Positions 42,977 through 51,743 of a DNA stretch of 64,000 nucleotides are shown here, piece after piece (position 1 is the stretch's first letter; every line of letters begins with the position of its first letter). Origin of the DNA: Saccharopolyspora shandongensis (GTDB lineage: Bacteria > Actinomycetota > Actinomycetes > Mycobacteriales > Pseudonocardiaceae); contig NZ_FNOK01000010.1 in NCBI RefSeq assembly GCF_900106995.1, forward strand, positions 62,001-126,000, in the 5' to 3' direction. The notes below the pieces were generated by a model. That model was not told the origin of the DNA and ran no database searches. It was given only the letters and a program-made list of their open reading frames with translations. Position numbers and translations under genes: made by a program.

Positions 42977-43648
42977 TCAGGAAGCGGGGGTGCCGATGAT
43001 GGTGACGTCGCGGACGCGCCCGTAGTTGTCGAACGAGCCGAAACCGACCCGGCCACCGGAGAAGGTGGTGTCGGTCGCGGTCATCAGCGGCTCGTCGGCG
43101 CCGTCGACGTGCACCGCGATCTCACCCGTCGCGGCGCGGTAGTCGAGTCGGACGTCGTGCCAGTCGGTGTCGTCGATGGCGGGCGGTGCGCCTGTGGTGC
43201 CGTCCCACTGGTCGTCGATGCGGACCCGGTCGGCGTTGTCGACGACGAAGATCCCGTTGTGCGGGTAGATCGTGTTGTCCTGCGACAAGTGCGCGTAGTA
43301 GAAGCGGGTTGGGGACCGGTAGTTGAAGATCAGCACGACATCGCGGTCGTTGCGGGTCACCGGTTCGTCGATGCGGACCTCGCCGGTCAGGCTCAGCGAG
43401 CCGAACTCCGGTCCTTTCCGGACGATGGCGTACTCGAACGGACGGCGCGGGCCTTCCGGCGGCACCCCGCGATCGGTCATGACCACCTGACCGGCGGTGA
43501 ACTCCCACTTCTCCGGAGTCAGCGGGGCCCAATGCCGGTCCGTGGCGGCCGGTCGGACCACCACGAGCCCCGGGGCGGCGGACGCGGCCGGGATGGCCGT
43601 CGCGCAAAGGCCGACGACCAACCCGGTGAGCAGTGTTCGTCTTCTCAT
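42977..43648 (-). CDS. Secreted LamG-fold protein, similar to 3-keto-glycoside hydrolase (DUF1080-type) domains
   Basis: 223 aa. Signal peptide RRRTLLTGLVVGLCATAIPA cut near AAPG. The mature part is a single jelly-roll: GSLSLTGEVRID, DVVLIFNYRSPTRFYYAHLS, then NGIFVVDN, DTDWHDVRLDYRAATGEIAV and GRVGFGSFDNYGRVRDVTI. This layout is that of PF06439/LamG domains, some of which cleave 3-keto-glycosides. No assay-proven residue set can be read, so binding is as possible as catalysis. It lies 19 bp after the TIM-barrel gene in the same operon. Confidence 0.65.
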   Translation of the reverse strand: MRRRTLLTGLVVGLCATAIPAASAAPGLVVVRPAATDRHWAPLTPEKWEFTAGQVVMTDRGVPPEGPRRPFEYAIVRKGPEFGSLSLTGEVRIDEPVTRNDRDVVLIFNYRSPTRFYYAHLSQDNTIYPHNGIFVVDNADRVRIDDQWDGTTGAPPAIDDTDWHDVRLDYRAATGEIAVHVDGADEPLMTATDTTFSGGRVGFGSFDNYGRVRDVTIIGTPAS

Positions 43649-43667
43649 GTGGACTTCCTCCTGGCGG

Positions 43668-44543
43668 CTAGAGGTGCGGCTCCACGAATTCGACGTATCG
43701 GCGGGTCATGGTGGCGACGACATCGGAGCCGGGGGCGGCCCAGACGTCGGCGTTGAAGATCTCGACCTCGACGTCCCCGCGGTATCCGGCGGCGGAAACC
43801 GCGCGCGTCAGCGCTGCGAAGTCGATGTGGCCGTCGCCCACCATCCCGCGGCTGAGCAGCGTGTCCGCGGGTAGCGGGGTGATCCAGTCGCAGATCTGGT
43901 AGCTGACGATCCGCTGCCCGGCGCGCGCGATCTGCTCCAGCACGCCCGGCTCCCACCACACGTGGAACGTGTCGACCACGACGCCGACCACGTCCGGCGG
44001 GTGCTGCTCGGCGATGTCCAGGGCCTGGGCGAGGGTCGAGATCACCCCGCGGTCGGCGGCGAAGATCGGGTGCATCGGTTCGATGCCGAGTCGCACCCCG
44101 CGATCGCGGGCGTGCGGGACCAATGCGGCGACGGCATCGGCCACGCGCTGCCGGGCGCCGGCGAGATCGCGGTCGCCCGAGGGCAGCCCGCCGGGCACGA
44201 GCACCAGTGCGTCGCAGCCGAGAGCTGCGGCCTCGTCGAGGGCGGTGACGTTGTCGCCGATCGGATCGCCGGAGGTGAAGAAACCGCCGCGGCACAGCGA
44301 GGAAACCCGCAGCCCGGCATCGCGGACCATCCGCGCGGCGACCGCCAGCCCGGCCTCCGCGACCGGTTCGCGCCAGACCCCGATGGTGCCGAGCCCGGCG
44401 GCCGCGCAGCCTTCCACCGCCTCGCGCAGCGACCAGTTGGCGGTGGTGCGCTGGTTCAGCGAAAGCCGGGCCAGCCGCGGGTCACCGGGCTGCGGAGTCG
44501 GCACCCGGGCCGGTGCGTTCATCGGCACGTCGCGCGCACTCAT
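43668..44543 (-). CDS. Sugar phosphate isomerase/epimerase (xylose-isomerase-like TIM barrel)
   Basis: 291 aa, AP-endonuclease-2-type TIM barrel. Metal-binding blocks: RLGIEPMHPIFAADRG (Glu), VVVDTFHVWWEP (Asp/His), VSYQICDWITP, then MVGDGHIDFAAL (His) and EVEIFNADVW (Glu). Members isomerise or epimerise free sugars and keto-sugars, or act as keto-glycoside lyases. The ATG at 44543 overlaps the DUF993 stop (ATGA) and was preferred over an earlier in-frame start. The surrounding dehydrogenase and DUF993 genes suggest one catabolic route. Confidence 0.8.
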   Translation of the reverse strand: MSARDVPMNAPARVPTPQPGDPRLARLSLNQRTTANWSLREAVEGCAAAGLGTIGVWREPVAEAGLAVAARMVRDAGLRVSSLCRGGFFTSGDPIGDNVTALDEAAALGCDALVLVPGGLPSGDRDLAGARQRVADAVAALVPHARDRGVRLGIEPMHPIFAADRGVISTLAQALDIAEQHPPDVVGVVVDTFHVWWEPGVLEQIARAGQRIVSYQICDWITPLPADTLLSRGMVGDGHIDFAALTRAVSAAGYRGDVEVEIFNADVWAAPGSDVVATMTRRYVEFVEPHL

Positions 44544-45697
44544 GCAGCGGCCCCCGCAGCTTCGAGCCACAACCGCATCCGGTGCGCGGCGAACTCCGGA
44601 TCGACCAGCAGCTGCGCATCGTTGGCCAGCGCGAAGATCCGCGCCAGGTGCACGATGCTGCGCGCGGACTGCAACCCGCCGAGCATCGTGAAGCCCGGCT
44701 GGTGGCCGTTGAGCCAGCTCAGGAAGGTGATCCCGGTCTTGTAGTAGAAGGTCGGTGCGCTGAACACGTGCCGCGACAGCGGGAGCGTCGCATCCATTTC
44801 CGCGTCGTAGGTCGCGAGGTCGCCGTCGTCGAGCGCGGCCAGCGCCGCCGATGCGGCCGGGGCGATCGCGGCGAACGCGCCGAGCAGCGCGTCCGAGTGG
44901 TGTTGCGAGTCGCCGCGGATCAGCTCCGGGTAGTTGAAGTCGTCACCGGTGTAGAGGCGCACGCCGGCCGGCAGCGCGGCGCGCAGACCGCGCTCGTGCT
45001 CGGCCGACAGCAGGGACACCTTCACGCCGTTGACCTTCGCGGCGTGGTCGCGGACGAGGTCGAGGAAGGACTCGGTGGCGGTGGGCAGGTCGGTCGAGCC
45101 CCAGTAACCGGCCAGGTGCGGGTCGAAGGCCTCGCCGAGCCAGTGCAGGATCACCGGCTCGGCGACCTGCCGCAGCACCGCGTCGTACACCCGCCGGTAG
45201 TCGTCGGCGGCGCGGGCGATGGCGGCCAGCTGGCGGGAGGCCATCACGATCACCTGCGAACCGGTCGACTCCACGAAGCCGACTTGTTCCTCGTAGGCCG
45301 CGACGACCTCGTCGAGGGTGGTGGCCTCGGCCCGGTGGTCGGTGCCCGCCCCGGAGGCGATCCGGGCACCGGAGGAGCGGGCCTGATCGGCGCTGCGGCG
45401 GACGAGTTCCCGCACCGCGGGCCAGTCCAGGCCCATGTTGCGCTGCGCGGTGTCCATCGCTTCCGCCACCCCGAGCCCGTAGCGGAACAGCTCCCGGCGG
45501 AAGGCCAATGTGGACTCCCAGTCCACTGCCGCCGGCGCCCCCGGGGTGTTGTCGCCGAGCGGGTCGGCGACAACGTGCGCGGCGGCGAACGCGACCCGCG
45601 AGCCGTACGGCTGCGGATGTTCCTTCCACCGCCTGGGTTCGCGCAGCACGACTTGCGCCCAGGTGCCCTGGCCGGTGGGCAGTTCGATCGCGCTCAT
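44540..45697 (-). CDS. DUF993-family protein (dihydrodipicolinate-synthase-like TIM barrel)
   Basis: 385 aa matching the DUF993 pattern through its length: PYGSRVAFAAAHVVADPLGD, EAMDTAQRNMGLDWPAVREL, SQVIVMASRQLAAIARAADD, EPVILHWLGEAFDPHLAGYW, GVKVSLLSAEHERGLRAALP (Lys in the Schiff-base region) and LYTGDDFNYPELI. The family is grouped with DapA-like aldolases but no reaction has been shown that I know of. Genes of this type usually sit beside a Gfo/Idh dehydrogenase and a TIM-barrel isomerase, as here. Starts at an ATG overlapping the dehydrogenase stop. Confidence 0.8.
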   Translation of the reverse strand: MSAIELPTGQGTWAQVVLREPRRWKEHPQPYGSRVAFAAAHVVADPLGDNTPGAPAAVDWESTLAFRRELFRYGLGVAEAMDTAQRNMGLDWPAVRELVRRSADQARSSGARIASGAGTDHRAEATTLDEVVAAYEEQVGFVESTGSQVIVMASRQLAAIARAADDYRRVYDAVLRQVAEPVILHWLGEAFDPHLAGYWGSTDLPTATESFLDLVRDHAAKVNGVKVSLLSAEHERGLRAALPAGVRLYTGDDFNYPELIRGDSQHHSDALLGAFAAIAPAASAALAALDDGDLATYDAEMDATLPLSRHVFSAPTFYYKTGITFLSWLNGHQPGFTMLGGLQSARSIVHLARIFALANDAQLLVDPEFAAHRMRLWLEAAGAAA

Positions 45698-46848
45698 GCT
45701 GGGCATCCGGTGGGCAGCTCGATGCGGCGGCCCTCTGCCGACGAGGTGAGACCGGCGGCGGCGAGCCGGAGGCCGCGCACCCCGGCCGCCAGGTCGTAGG
45801 GGTGCGGCCTGCCGTGGTGCACGTCCAGCAGGAAGCGTTCCCACTGCGCGCGGAAACCGTTGTGGAACTCCGCGTTGTCGGGAATTTCGTCCCACTGGCC
45901 GCGGAAGTCCTCGGTGGTGGGCAGGTCCGGGTTCCACGACGGCCGCGGGGTGCGCACCCGGGGCTGGATCCGGCAGCCGAACAGGCCCGCGACCGCCGAG
46001 CCGTGCGTGCCGTCGACCTGGAACTCCAGCAGCTCCTTGCGTTCCACCCGCACCGCCCACGACGAGTTGATCTGCGCGATGATCCCGCCGTCGAGCTCGA
46101 AGATCGCGTACGCCGCGTCGTCGGCGGTGGCGTCGTAGCGCTGCCCGTTCTCGTCCCAGCGCTGCGGGATGTGCGTTATGGCCTTCGCGGTGACCGCGCG
46201 GACCCGGCCGAAGATGTTCTCCAGCACGTAGTTCCAGTGGCAGAACATGTCCAGCACCACGCCGCCGCCGTCCTCGGCCCGGTAGTTCCAGCTCGGCCGC
46301 TGCGCTGGCAGCAGGTCGCCCTCGAAGACCCAGTAGCCGAACTCCCCGCGCACCGAGAGGATCCGGCCGAAGAAGCCCGCGTCCACCAGCCGCTTGAGCT
46401 TCTGCAAGCCCGGCAGGAAGATCTTGTCGTGCACGACGCCGTTGACGACCCCGGCGTCTTCGGCCGCCGTCACCAGTTCCTCGCCTTCGGCGACGGTCTC
46501 GGCCACCGGCTTCTCGGCGTAGACGTGCTTACCGGCGGCCACGGCCTTCAGCACGGCCTTGCGGCGCTCGCTGGTGACCTGGGTGTCGAAGTAGATCTCC
46601 GCGGCGTCCTCGGCCAGCAACGCGTCGAGATCGGTGCTCCACTCGGCGATGTCGTGCTGGGCGGCGATGCGGGCCAGCTTCTCGGCGTTGCGGCCGACCA
46701 GGACCGGCTCGACCTGGATGCGGCTGCCGTCGGCGAGCGGCACGCCGCCGTCGTCGCGGATCGCCAGCACCGAACGCAGCAGGTGCTGGCGGTAGCCCAT
46801 CCGGCCGGTGACGCCGTTCATCAGGATGCGGTAGGTGCGGTCGGTCAT
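45694..46848 (-). CDS. Gfo/Idh/MocA-family dehydrogenase
   Basis: 384 aa. The N-terminal Rossmann part begins RILMNGVTGRMGYRQHLLRS, a slightly changed nucleotide loop (GVTGRMG). The family EKP motif is in GKHVYAEKPVAETV, and the C-terminal sheet has EFGYWVFEGD and EDGGGVVLDMFCHWNYVLEN with the catalytic-region His. Such enzymes oxidise or reduce sugars, inositols or their 3-keto forms with NAD(P). In this operon it could make or use a keto-sugar handled by the DUF993 and TIM-barrel proteins. ATG 46848 lies 2 bp after the livF stop. Confidence 0.85.
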   Translation of the reverse strand: MTDRTYRILMNGVTGRMGYRQHLLRSVLAIRDDGGVPLADGSRIQVEPVLVGRNAEKLARIAAQHDIAEWSTDLDALLAEDAAEIYFDTQVTSERRKAVLKAVAAGKHVYAEKPVAETVAEGEELVTAAEDAGVVNGVVHDKIFLPGLQKLKRLVDAGFFGRILSVRGEFGYWVFEGDLLPAQRPSWNYRAEDGGGVVLDMFCHWNYVLENIFGRVRAVTAKAITHIPQRWDENGQRYDATADDAAYAIFELDGGIIAQINSSWAVRVERKELLEFQVDGTHGSAVAGLFGCRIQPRVRTPRPSWNPDLPTTEDFRGQWDEIPDNAEFHNGFRAQWERFLLDVHHGRPHPYDLAAGVRGLRLAAAGLTSSAEGRRIELPTGCPA

Positions 46849-46850
46849 CG

Positions 46851-47639
46851 TCACTGGCTCCCTGTCTTCAACGTCTTCGACGATGCGGTGCTGGAGCGTC
46901 GGTTGCCGAGGTAGAGCTCGCCGAGCTGCGGGTCGGCGAGCAGGTCGGATGCCGGGCCGGAGATGTGCACCCGGCCGAGGTCGAGGACGCAGCCCAGGTC
47001 GGCGACCTCCAATGCGCGGCGGGCGTTCTGCTCCACCAGCAGCACCGCCGTCCCCGCATCGCGCATCCGCGCCACCTGGGCGAACACGGTCTCGGTCGCC
47101 TTGGGGTCCAGGCCCATCGACGGCTCGTCGAGCAGCACGACCTTCGGGCTGACCATCAGCGACCGGGCGAACTCGACCTGCTTCTGCTGTCCGCCGGAAA
47201 GCGCCCCGGCCAGCGCGTCCCACCGCTCGGCCACGACCGGGAACAGCTCCTTGACGTAGGCCACGCGGTCGGCGATCTCGGACCTGTCCCGCAGCGTGTA
47301 CGCGCCGAGCAGCACGTTCTCCGCGACCGTCATCTCCTTGAACACGCTGTGGCCCTGGAGCACGTGGGACAGACCGGCTTCGAGCATCTGCTGCGGGCGG
47401 CGGCTCGTGACGTCCTTCCCGCACACCAGAATCCGGCCGGATCGCGGCGTGAGCATGCCGCTGGCGACCTTGAGCACCGTGGACTTCCCGGCGCCGTTCG
47501 GCCCCACGAGGCAGACCACGCTGGCCGGCGGCACCCGCACCGTCAGCCCGCGCAGCACCAGCGCCGCGCGCCCGTACCCGGCCTCGACGTCGACGAGTTC
47601 GAGCAGGTGCTCGCCCGAACCCCGCTGCTCAGATCCCAA
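46851..47639 (-). CDS. livF: Liv-type ABC transporter ATP-binding protein LivF
   Basis: 262 aa. Walker A GPNGAGKSTVL, LivF-typical GLSHVLQGHSVFKEMTVAEN, signature ALSGGQQKQVEFARSLM, Walker B VVLLDEPSMGLDPKA, and VLLVEQNARRALEVAD. The only suitable start is TTG 47639, which has GGAGG 6 bp upstream and overlaps the livG stop by 11 bp. Works with LivG, LivM, LivH and the lipoprotein below to import a substrate that need not be an amino acid. LivF usually has about 235-245 residues; the extra ones are at the two ends. Confidence 0.85.
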   Translation of the reverse strand: MGSEQRGSGEHLLELVDVEAGYGRAALVLRGLTVRVPPASVVCLVGPNGAGKSTVLKVASGMLTPRSGRILVCGKDVTSRRPQQMLEAGLSHVLQGHSVFKEMTVAENVLLGAYTLRDRSEIADRVAYVKELFPVVAERWDALAGALSGGQQKQVEFARSLMVSPKVVLLDEPSMGLDPKATETVFAQVARMRDAGTAVLLVEQNARRALEVADLGCVLDLGRVHISGPASDLLADPQLGELYLGNRRSSTASSKTLKTGSQ

Positions 47640-48363
47640 GGTAGGCCTCCAGGACTCGCGGGTCGTTGCGGACCTCGTCGGGCGTGCCCGCGGCGATCGG
47701 CCGCCCGCGGTCGAAGACGACCACGTGGTCGGACAGGCTCATCACCAGGTCCATGTTGTGCTCCACGATCAGGAAGGTCCGGCCCTCGGCGTTGAGCGCG
47801 CGCACCAGCTCCCGGATCCGCTCGATCAGCGCCGGGTTCACCCCGCCCGCGGGCTCGTCGAGCAGGACCGTCTCGGGATCGGCCATCAGCACCCCGGCGA
47901 GTTCGAGCAGCTTCTGCTGGCCGTAGGACAGGTCGCGGGCCTGCACGTCGGCCAGGTGCTCGATGCCGACGCGGGTGAGCAGTTCGCGCGCCCGGTCCAG
48001 GTCGGCGCGCTGGCGCGCGGAGACCAGCCGGCCGAGCAGGGTCCGGGAGCGGACCGGGACCAGCAGGTTCTCCAGCGCCGTCATCCGCGGGAAGATCCGG
48101 CACAGCTGGAAGCTGCGGCCGATGCCCGCGCGGGCGATCCGGTGCGGCGGACGGCCGGTGATGTCCCGGCCGTGGTAGCTCGCGGTGCCGGAATCGGGCT
48201 TGATCATCCCGGTGACGCAGTTGAAGAACGTGGTCTTGCCCGATCCGTTGGGGCCGATCAGCGCGTTGACCTTGCCGTGCCGGAAGGCGACGGTGGCCCC
48301 GTCGACGGCGCGCACCCCGCCGAAGGACTTGGTCAGGCCGGTGGTTTCCAATCCCGTGCTCAC
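47629..48363 (-). CDS. livG: Liv-type ABC transporter ATP-binding protein LivG
   Basis: 244 aa. TKSFGGVRAVDGATVAFRHG, Walker A GPNGSGKTTFFNCVTGM, GRSFQLCRIFPRMTALENLL, signature DLSYGQQKLLELAGVLM, Walker B TVLLDEPAGGVNP and EHNMDLVMSLSDHVVVFDRG are all classic LivG. GTG start at 48363 overlaps the livM stop (GTGA), so translation is coupled. Confidence 0.9.
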   Translation of the reverse strand: MSTGLETTGLTKSFGGVRAVDGATVAFRHGKVNALIGPNGSGKTTFFNCVTGMIKPDSGTASYHGRDITGRPPHRIARAGIGRSFQLCRIFPRMTALENLLVPVRSRTLLGRLVSARQRADLDRARELLTRVGIEHLADVQARDLSYGQQKLLELAGVLMADPETVLLDEPAGGVNPALIERIRELVRALNAEGRTFLIVEHNMDLVMSLSDHVVVFDRGRPIAAGTPDEVRNDPRVLEAYLGI

Positions 48364-49412
48364 AGGCGCGCCTCCTCGACGGTCCCGGCCCGGCGCTGCT
48401 CGGCGAGCTCGGCCTGGCTGACTTCCCGGATCGACGCCGTCCGCGGGCGGAACCGGTGCAGCAGGTCGCGCAGCGCCGGGATGATCCCGTCCGGCATGAA
48501 CAGCACGACTGCGGCGAGCAGCACGCCCAGCGCGACCAGGTGCAGCTGGGTGTCGCCGTACTGGGCCTTGAAGTACTCCACGGCGTAGCCGACGATCACC
48601 GCGCCGAGCACCGGCCCGAACAGGCTGCGGACGCCGCCGAGCAGGCTCATCAGCACCAGGTAGGAACCGGTCAGCACGGAGAATTGGAAGATCGGGTCCA
48701 GGAACCCGAACCACAGCGCGTAGAGCCCGCCGCCCAGCGCGGTGAAGAACGCCGAGACGACGAACGCGACGAGCTTGTAGGTGAAGGTCGGCACCCCGAG
48801 CGCTTCGGCCTTGTCCTCGTCTTCCCGGATCGCCTTCAGCCCGGAGCCGAACCGGGAGCGGTCGATCGCCCACCAGCACAGCAGGGCGACGGCCAGCAGC
48901 GCGGCGTGCAGGTAGAAGAACCGCTCGTGCTGCTCGGGGCGGAGCACGTCCGGACCGAACGGGCGCGGCACGCGCAAACCGTTCGAGCCGCCGGTGAAGT
49001 CTCCCAAGCTCTGGAAGACCAGCAGCGTGATCAGCACCAGCGCGATCGAGACGATGACGAACGAAGCACCGCGCACCCGCAGGCTGGCGATGCCGATCGG
49101 CACCGCGAGCACCGCGACGACCACGCCGCCGAGGACCAGCGCGAGCCACGGGTTCAGGTCCGCGCGCACGACCAGCAGCGCGGTGGCGTAGCCGCCGAGC
49201 CCGGAGTACGCCGCGTGGCCCAGCGAGACGTAGCCGGTGAACCCGCCCACGAAGTTCCACGACGTGGCCAGCACGGCATAGCTCATGATCACCACGCCGA
49301 CCGACAGGATGAACGGATCCGGTGCCAGCGCGGGGAAAGCGACCACCAGCGCGGCCAGCGCGAGCAGTCCGACGAGCTTCGCGGCGCGGGCGGGATCAGA
49401 AACGCTGCGCAA
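48360..49412 (-). CDS. livM: Liv-type ABC transporter permease LivM
   Basis: 350 aa, ten or so membrane helices. Family patterns: ATSWNFVGGFTGYVSLGHAA, SGLGGYATALLVVRADL, and AIREDEDKAEALGVPTFTYK, the cytoplasmic EAA-like loop that contacts the ATPase. No ATG or GTG precedes the first helix; TTG 49412 with GGAGG 5 bp upstream is taken as the start, overlapping livH by 17 bp. A polar C-terminal tail of about 30 residues follows the last helix. Confidence 0.85.
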   Translation of the reverse strand: MRSVSDPARAAKLVGLLALAALVVAFPALAPDPFILSVGVVIMSYAVLATSWNFVGGFTGYVSLGHAAYSGLGGYATALLVVRADLNPWLALVLGGVVVAVLAVPIGIASLRVRGASFVIVSIALVLITLLVFQSLGDFTGGSNGLRVPRPFGPDVLRPEQHERFFYLHAALLAVALLCWWAIDRSRFGSGLKAIREDEDKAEALGVPTFTYKLVAFVVSAFFTALGGGLYALWFGFLDPIFQFSVLTGSYLVLMSLLGGVRSLFGPVLGAVIVGYAVEYFKAQYGDTQLHLVALGVLLAAVVLFMPDGIIPALRDLLHRFRPRTASIREVSQAELAEQRRAGTVEEARL

Positions 49413-50280
49413 GGCGGCCTCCGAAGAATCCCTGGGGGTGCAACAGCAAGGTGGCGAACAGCGCGACGTAGAAAACCGTTTGCGCCCAAGTAGTTCCGAG
49501 CGGCAGCTGGAGCAGGCTCTGGCCGAGCCCCAGCACCATTGCGGCGATCGCCGCACCCGGGATGCTGCCCAGCCCGCCCACCACGATGATCGCCATCAGC
49601 GGGCCGATCCAATGCCAGTGCAGCGAGGGGTAGATCGTGGAGTCCAGGGCCAGCGCAGTCCCGCCGATCGCCGCGGTGGCCAGGCCCAACCCGAACCCGT
49701 AGCCGGCGATCCGGCCGGTGTTGATGCCGACCAGCTGCGCGGCCTCCCGGTGCTGGATCGTGGCGCGCAGCGCCTGGCCGAACCGGGTCTTCTTCAGCAG
49801 CAGGTAGAGCCCGGCCAGCGACACCGCGGCGAGGCCGAACGCGATCAGCTTCACCACCGGGATGCTGGCGCCGAAGAACTGGATGTCCCCGCCGGAGTAG
49901 GGCAGCTGGATGCGCCGGTGGGTCCCGCTGAAGACGAGCCCGAGCGCGCCCTCGATCACCAGCGCGACGGCGAACGTCAGCAGCACCGACATCATGGTCA
50001 GCGTCGCCGGGCGGAGCCGCGAGATCAGCAGCCGCTGCATGAGCACGCCGACCGCGAAGAACAGCGGGACGGTCACCAGCAGCGACAGCAGCGGGTCCAA
50101 ACCGGTCTGGAGGTTGAAGAACCAGGCCAGGTATGCCGCCAGGATCAGGAAGGCCGAGTGCGCCAGCATCACCACGCGCATCACGCCGAAGTACAGCGTC
50201 AGGCCCGCGGCGAGGAGGGCGTAGAGCCCGCCGAGCAGCACGCCGAGCACCAGGCTCTGCAGCAGGAGCGATCCGGTCAT
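49396..50280 (-). CDS. livH: Liv-type ABC transporter permease LivH
   Basis: 294 aa, eight or so hydrophobic helices. LGGLYALLAAGLTLYFGVMR at the N-terminus and RATIQHREAAQLVGINTGRI as the ATPase-contact loop are typical for LivH. ATG 50280 overlaps the stop of a possible 33-codon leader frame. Forms the membrane channel with LivM. Confidence 0.9.
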   Translation of the reverse strand: MTGSLLLQSLVLGVLLGGLYALLAAGLTLYFGVMRVVMLAHSAFLILAAYLAWFFNLQTGLDPLLSLLVTVPLFFAVGVLMQRLLISRLRPATLTMMSVLLTFAVALVIEGALGLVFSGTHRRIQLPYSGGDIQFFGASIPVVKLIAFGLAAVSLAGLYLLLKKTRFGQALRATIQHREAAQLVGINTGRIAGYGFGLGLATAAIGGTALALDSTIYPSLHWHWIGPLMAIIVVGGLGSIPGAAIAAMVLGLGQSLLQLPLGTTWAQTVFYVALFATLLLHPQGFFGGRLAQRF

Positions 50281-50378
50281 TTAGAGCCTCTTTCCAGACT
50301 CGTTTTGCGTGACGGTGCGGGTGGCGGCCCCCCTGCGGGAGTTACTGCGGTCTTCTCGCTGTGGAATCCCCGACTCAT
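50277..50378 (-). CDS. Possible 33-aa leader ORF before livH
   Basis: ATG at 50378 opens a frame of 33 codons (MSRGFHSEKTAV, then a proline-rich middle, ending LERGSK) whose TGA overlaps the livH start (ATGA). The overlap would couple translation. There is no strong ribosome site and no family match, so it may be chance. Confidence 0.2.
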   Translation of the reverse strand: MSRGFHSEKTAVTPAGGPPPAPSRKTSLERGSK

Positions 50379-50460
50379 GAATGCCAATTCACCACGTCGG
50401 GGCTGTCCTCGCGAGAAGGCCCCTGAGAACCCGCGGCGGTGCCGGTTGGGAGGGTGGGCT

Positions 50461-50477
50461 AAGCGGCTGCGCCGCTT
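50461..50477 (-). terminator. Hairpin between the binding-protein gene and livH
   Basis: Perfect 7-bp stem AAGCGGC / GCCGCTT with a 3-nt loop, 27 bp past the stop of the binding-protein gene and 180 bp before livH. It probably acts as a partial terminator or mRNA stabiliser that keeps the binding protein in excess of the membrane parts, a known pattern in ABC import operons. Confidence 0.45.
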
Positions 50478-50504
50478 CAAAGACAGGGACCAGTCTCTTA
50501 TGCA

Positions 50505-51719
50505 TCACCACGCCGGCTTGGGGTGGACCAGGTCGGCTTCCTTGGTCTCCGCGGGCAGCACGATGCGGATCCGGCCGCCGACGTACTGCTGGATCAGGTG
50601 CGCGCCGCGCGGTTTTCCGGTGGCGTCCCAGCCGAGCTTGCCGACCACGGTGTCCACCTCGTTCTGGTGCAGCCAGTCGATGAGCCTGCGCTGGCAGTCG
50701 GGGTCCGGATCGGCGCAGCCGACGGCTTGCACGGCGGCGGCCACGACCTGCCCGGTGGTCCACGCGTTCGCCTCGTCCTCGTTGGGCGGGGAGTTGAACA
50801 TCCGGGTGTAGTGCTCGACGAACTCCTTGTTGGACGGGAAGTTCGCTTCCGGCGTGTATCCGGTGGGGGAGAGGATTCCCTCGGTCTGCTCGCCGATGGC
50901 CTTGGTGAACTCCGGGTTGGTCGGTGCGGTGGAGAAGGCCGCCATCGAGGGCTGGTAGCCGAGTTGGCGCAACGCCAGGATGAGGTTGACCGCGTCCTGG
51001 TACTGCGTTCCGCCGACGACGAGGTCCGCCCGCGAATCGGCGATCTTGGCCGCGATGGAACCGAAATCCGTGGTGTTGGGCGGGTAGACCTCATCGACCG
51101 CCGTGCGGATTCCCGCCGCTTCGAGCTTGCCCTTCAAACCGTAGGCGGTGCCCTGCGCGAACGGGTCGTCCATGGCCGCGTACGCGGCGGTTTTCGGGCG
51201 TTGATCGGCGGGCATCGCCAGGATCGCCGCGGCCAAGTGGTTGTAGTGGTCCTCGGCGACCGCGGGCGCGGCGTAGAAGAGGTTGTCGAAGCCCTGGTCG
51301 AACACTTCCTCGGCGGCGCCGGCCGGTTCGACGAACAGGAAGCCGTAGTCCTTGGCGACCTGCGCGGCCGGGATCACCAGACGGGTGGAGAACGGCCCGA
51401 AGACCAGGTCGGCGCCGTCCTGGTTGATCAGCTTCTCGTAGTCGGCCGCGACGCGGTCGGCGTTGGACTGGTCGTCGAGGATGGTCAGCTCGACCTTGCG
51501 GCCCAGCAACCCGCCGCGGGCGTTGACGTAGTCGGCCCACGCTTCGTAACCGCGGCGGACGCCCTTGCCGGGCTCGGAGAAGTCGCCGGTGAGGGGCAGG
51601 GAGATGCCGATCTGGATGCTGTCGTCGTTGCCTCCGGCGCCCGAGCTGAGGCAGCCGGTCAGCGCGAGGCTCGCGCTGGTCACGAGTACACCTAGTCGAA
51701 GACGTTGTGAAATTTTCAT
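50505..51719 (-). CDS. Liv-type substrate-binding lipoprotein
   Basis: 404 aa. Lipobox LALTGC with Cys at residue 23. Periplasmic-binding-protein-1 fold of the LivK/AmiC type: IQIGISLPLTGDFSEPGKGV, RRGYEAWADYVNARGGLLGR, KVELTILDDQSNADRVAADY, GPFSTRLVIPAAQVAKDYGF and FVEPAGAAEEVFDQGFDNLF. It catches the substrate outside the membrane for the LivHMGF transporter. Although the class is named for branched-chain amino acids, the enzymes encoded behind it point to a sugar- or polyol-like ligand. First gene of the operon, with tandem LacI sites just upstream. Confidence 0.85.
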   Translation of the reverse strand: MKISQRLRLGVLVTSASLALTGCLSSGAGGNDDSIQIGISLPLTGDFSEPGKGVRRGYEAWADYVNARGGLLGRKVELTILDDQSNADRVAADYEKLINQDGADLVFGPFSTRLVIPAAQVAKDYGFLFVEPAGAAEEVFDQGFDNLFYAAPAVAEDHYNHLAAAILAMPADQRPKTAAYAAMDDPFAQGTAYGLKGKLEAAGIRTAVDEVYPPNTTDFGSIAAKIADSRADLVVGGTQYQDAVNLILALRQLGYQPSMAAFSTAPTNPEFTKAIGEQTEGILSPTGYTPEANFPSNKEFVEHYTRMFNSPPNEDEANAWTTGQVVAAAVQAVGCADPDPDCQRRLIDWLHQNEVDTVVGKLGWDATGKPRGAHLIQQYVGGRIRIVLPAETKEADLVHPKPAW

Positions 51720-51743
51720 GGTCCACCCGTCGTTGGGGGCATC

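Noticed and set aside
46851-51719. Branched-chain amino acid transporter as the literal function
   Set aside because: Family is certain, but the operon has only sugar-type enzymes and a LacI regulator, so the amino acid label is not supported.
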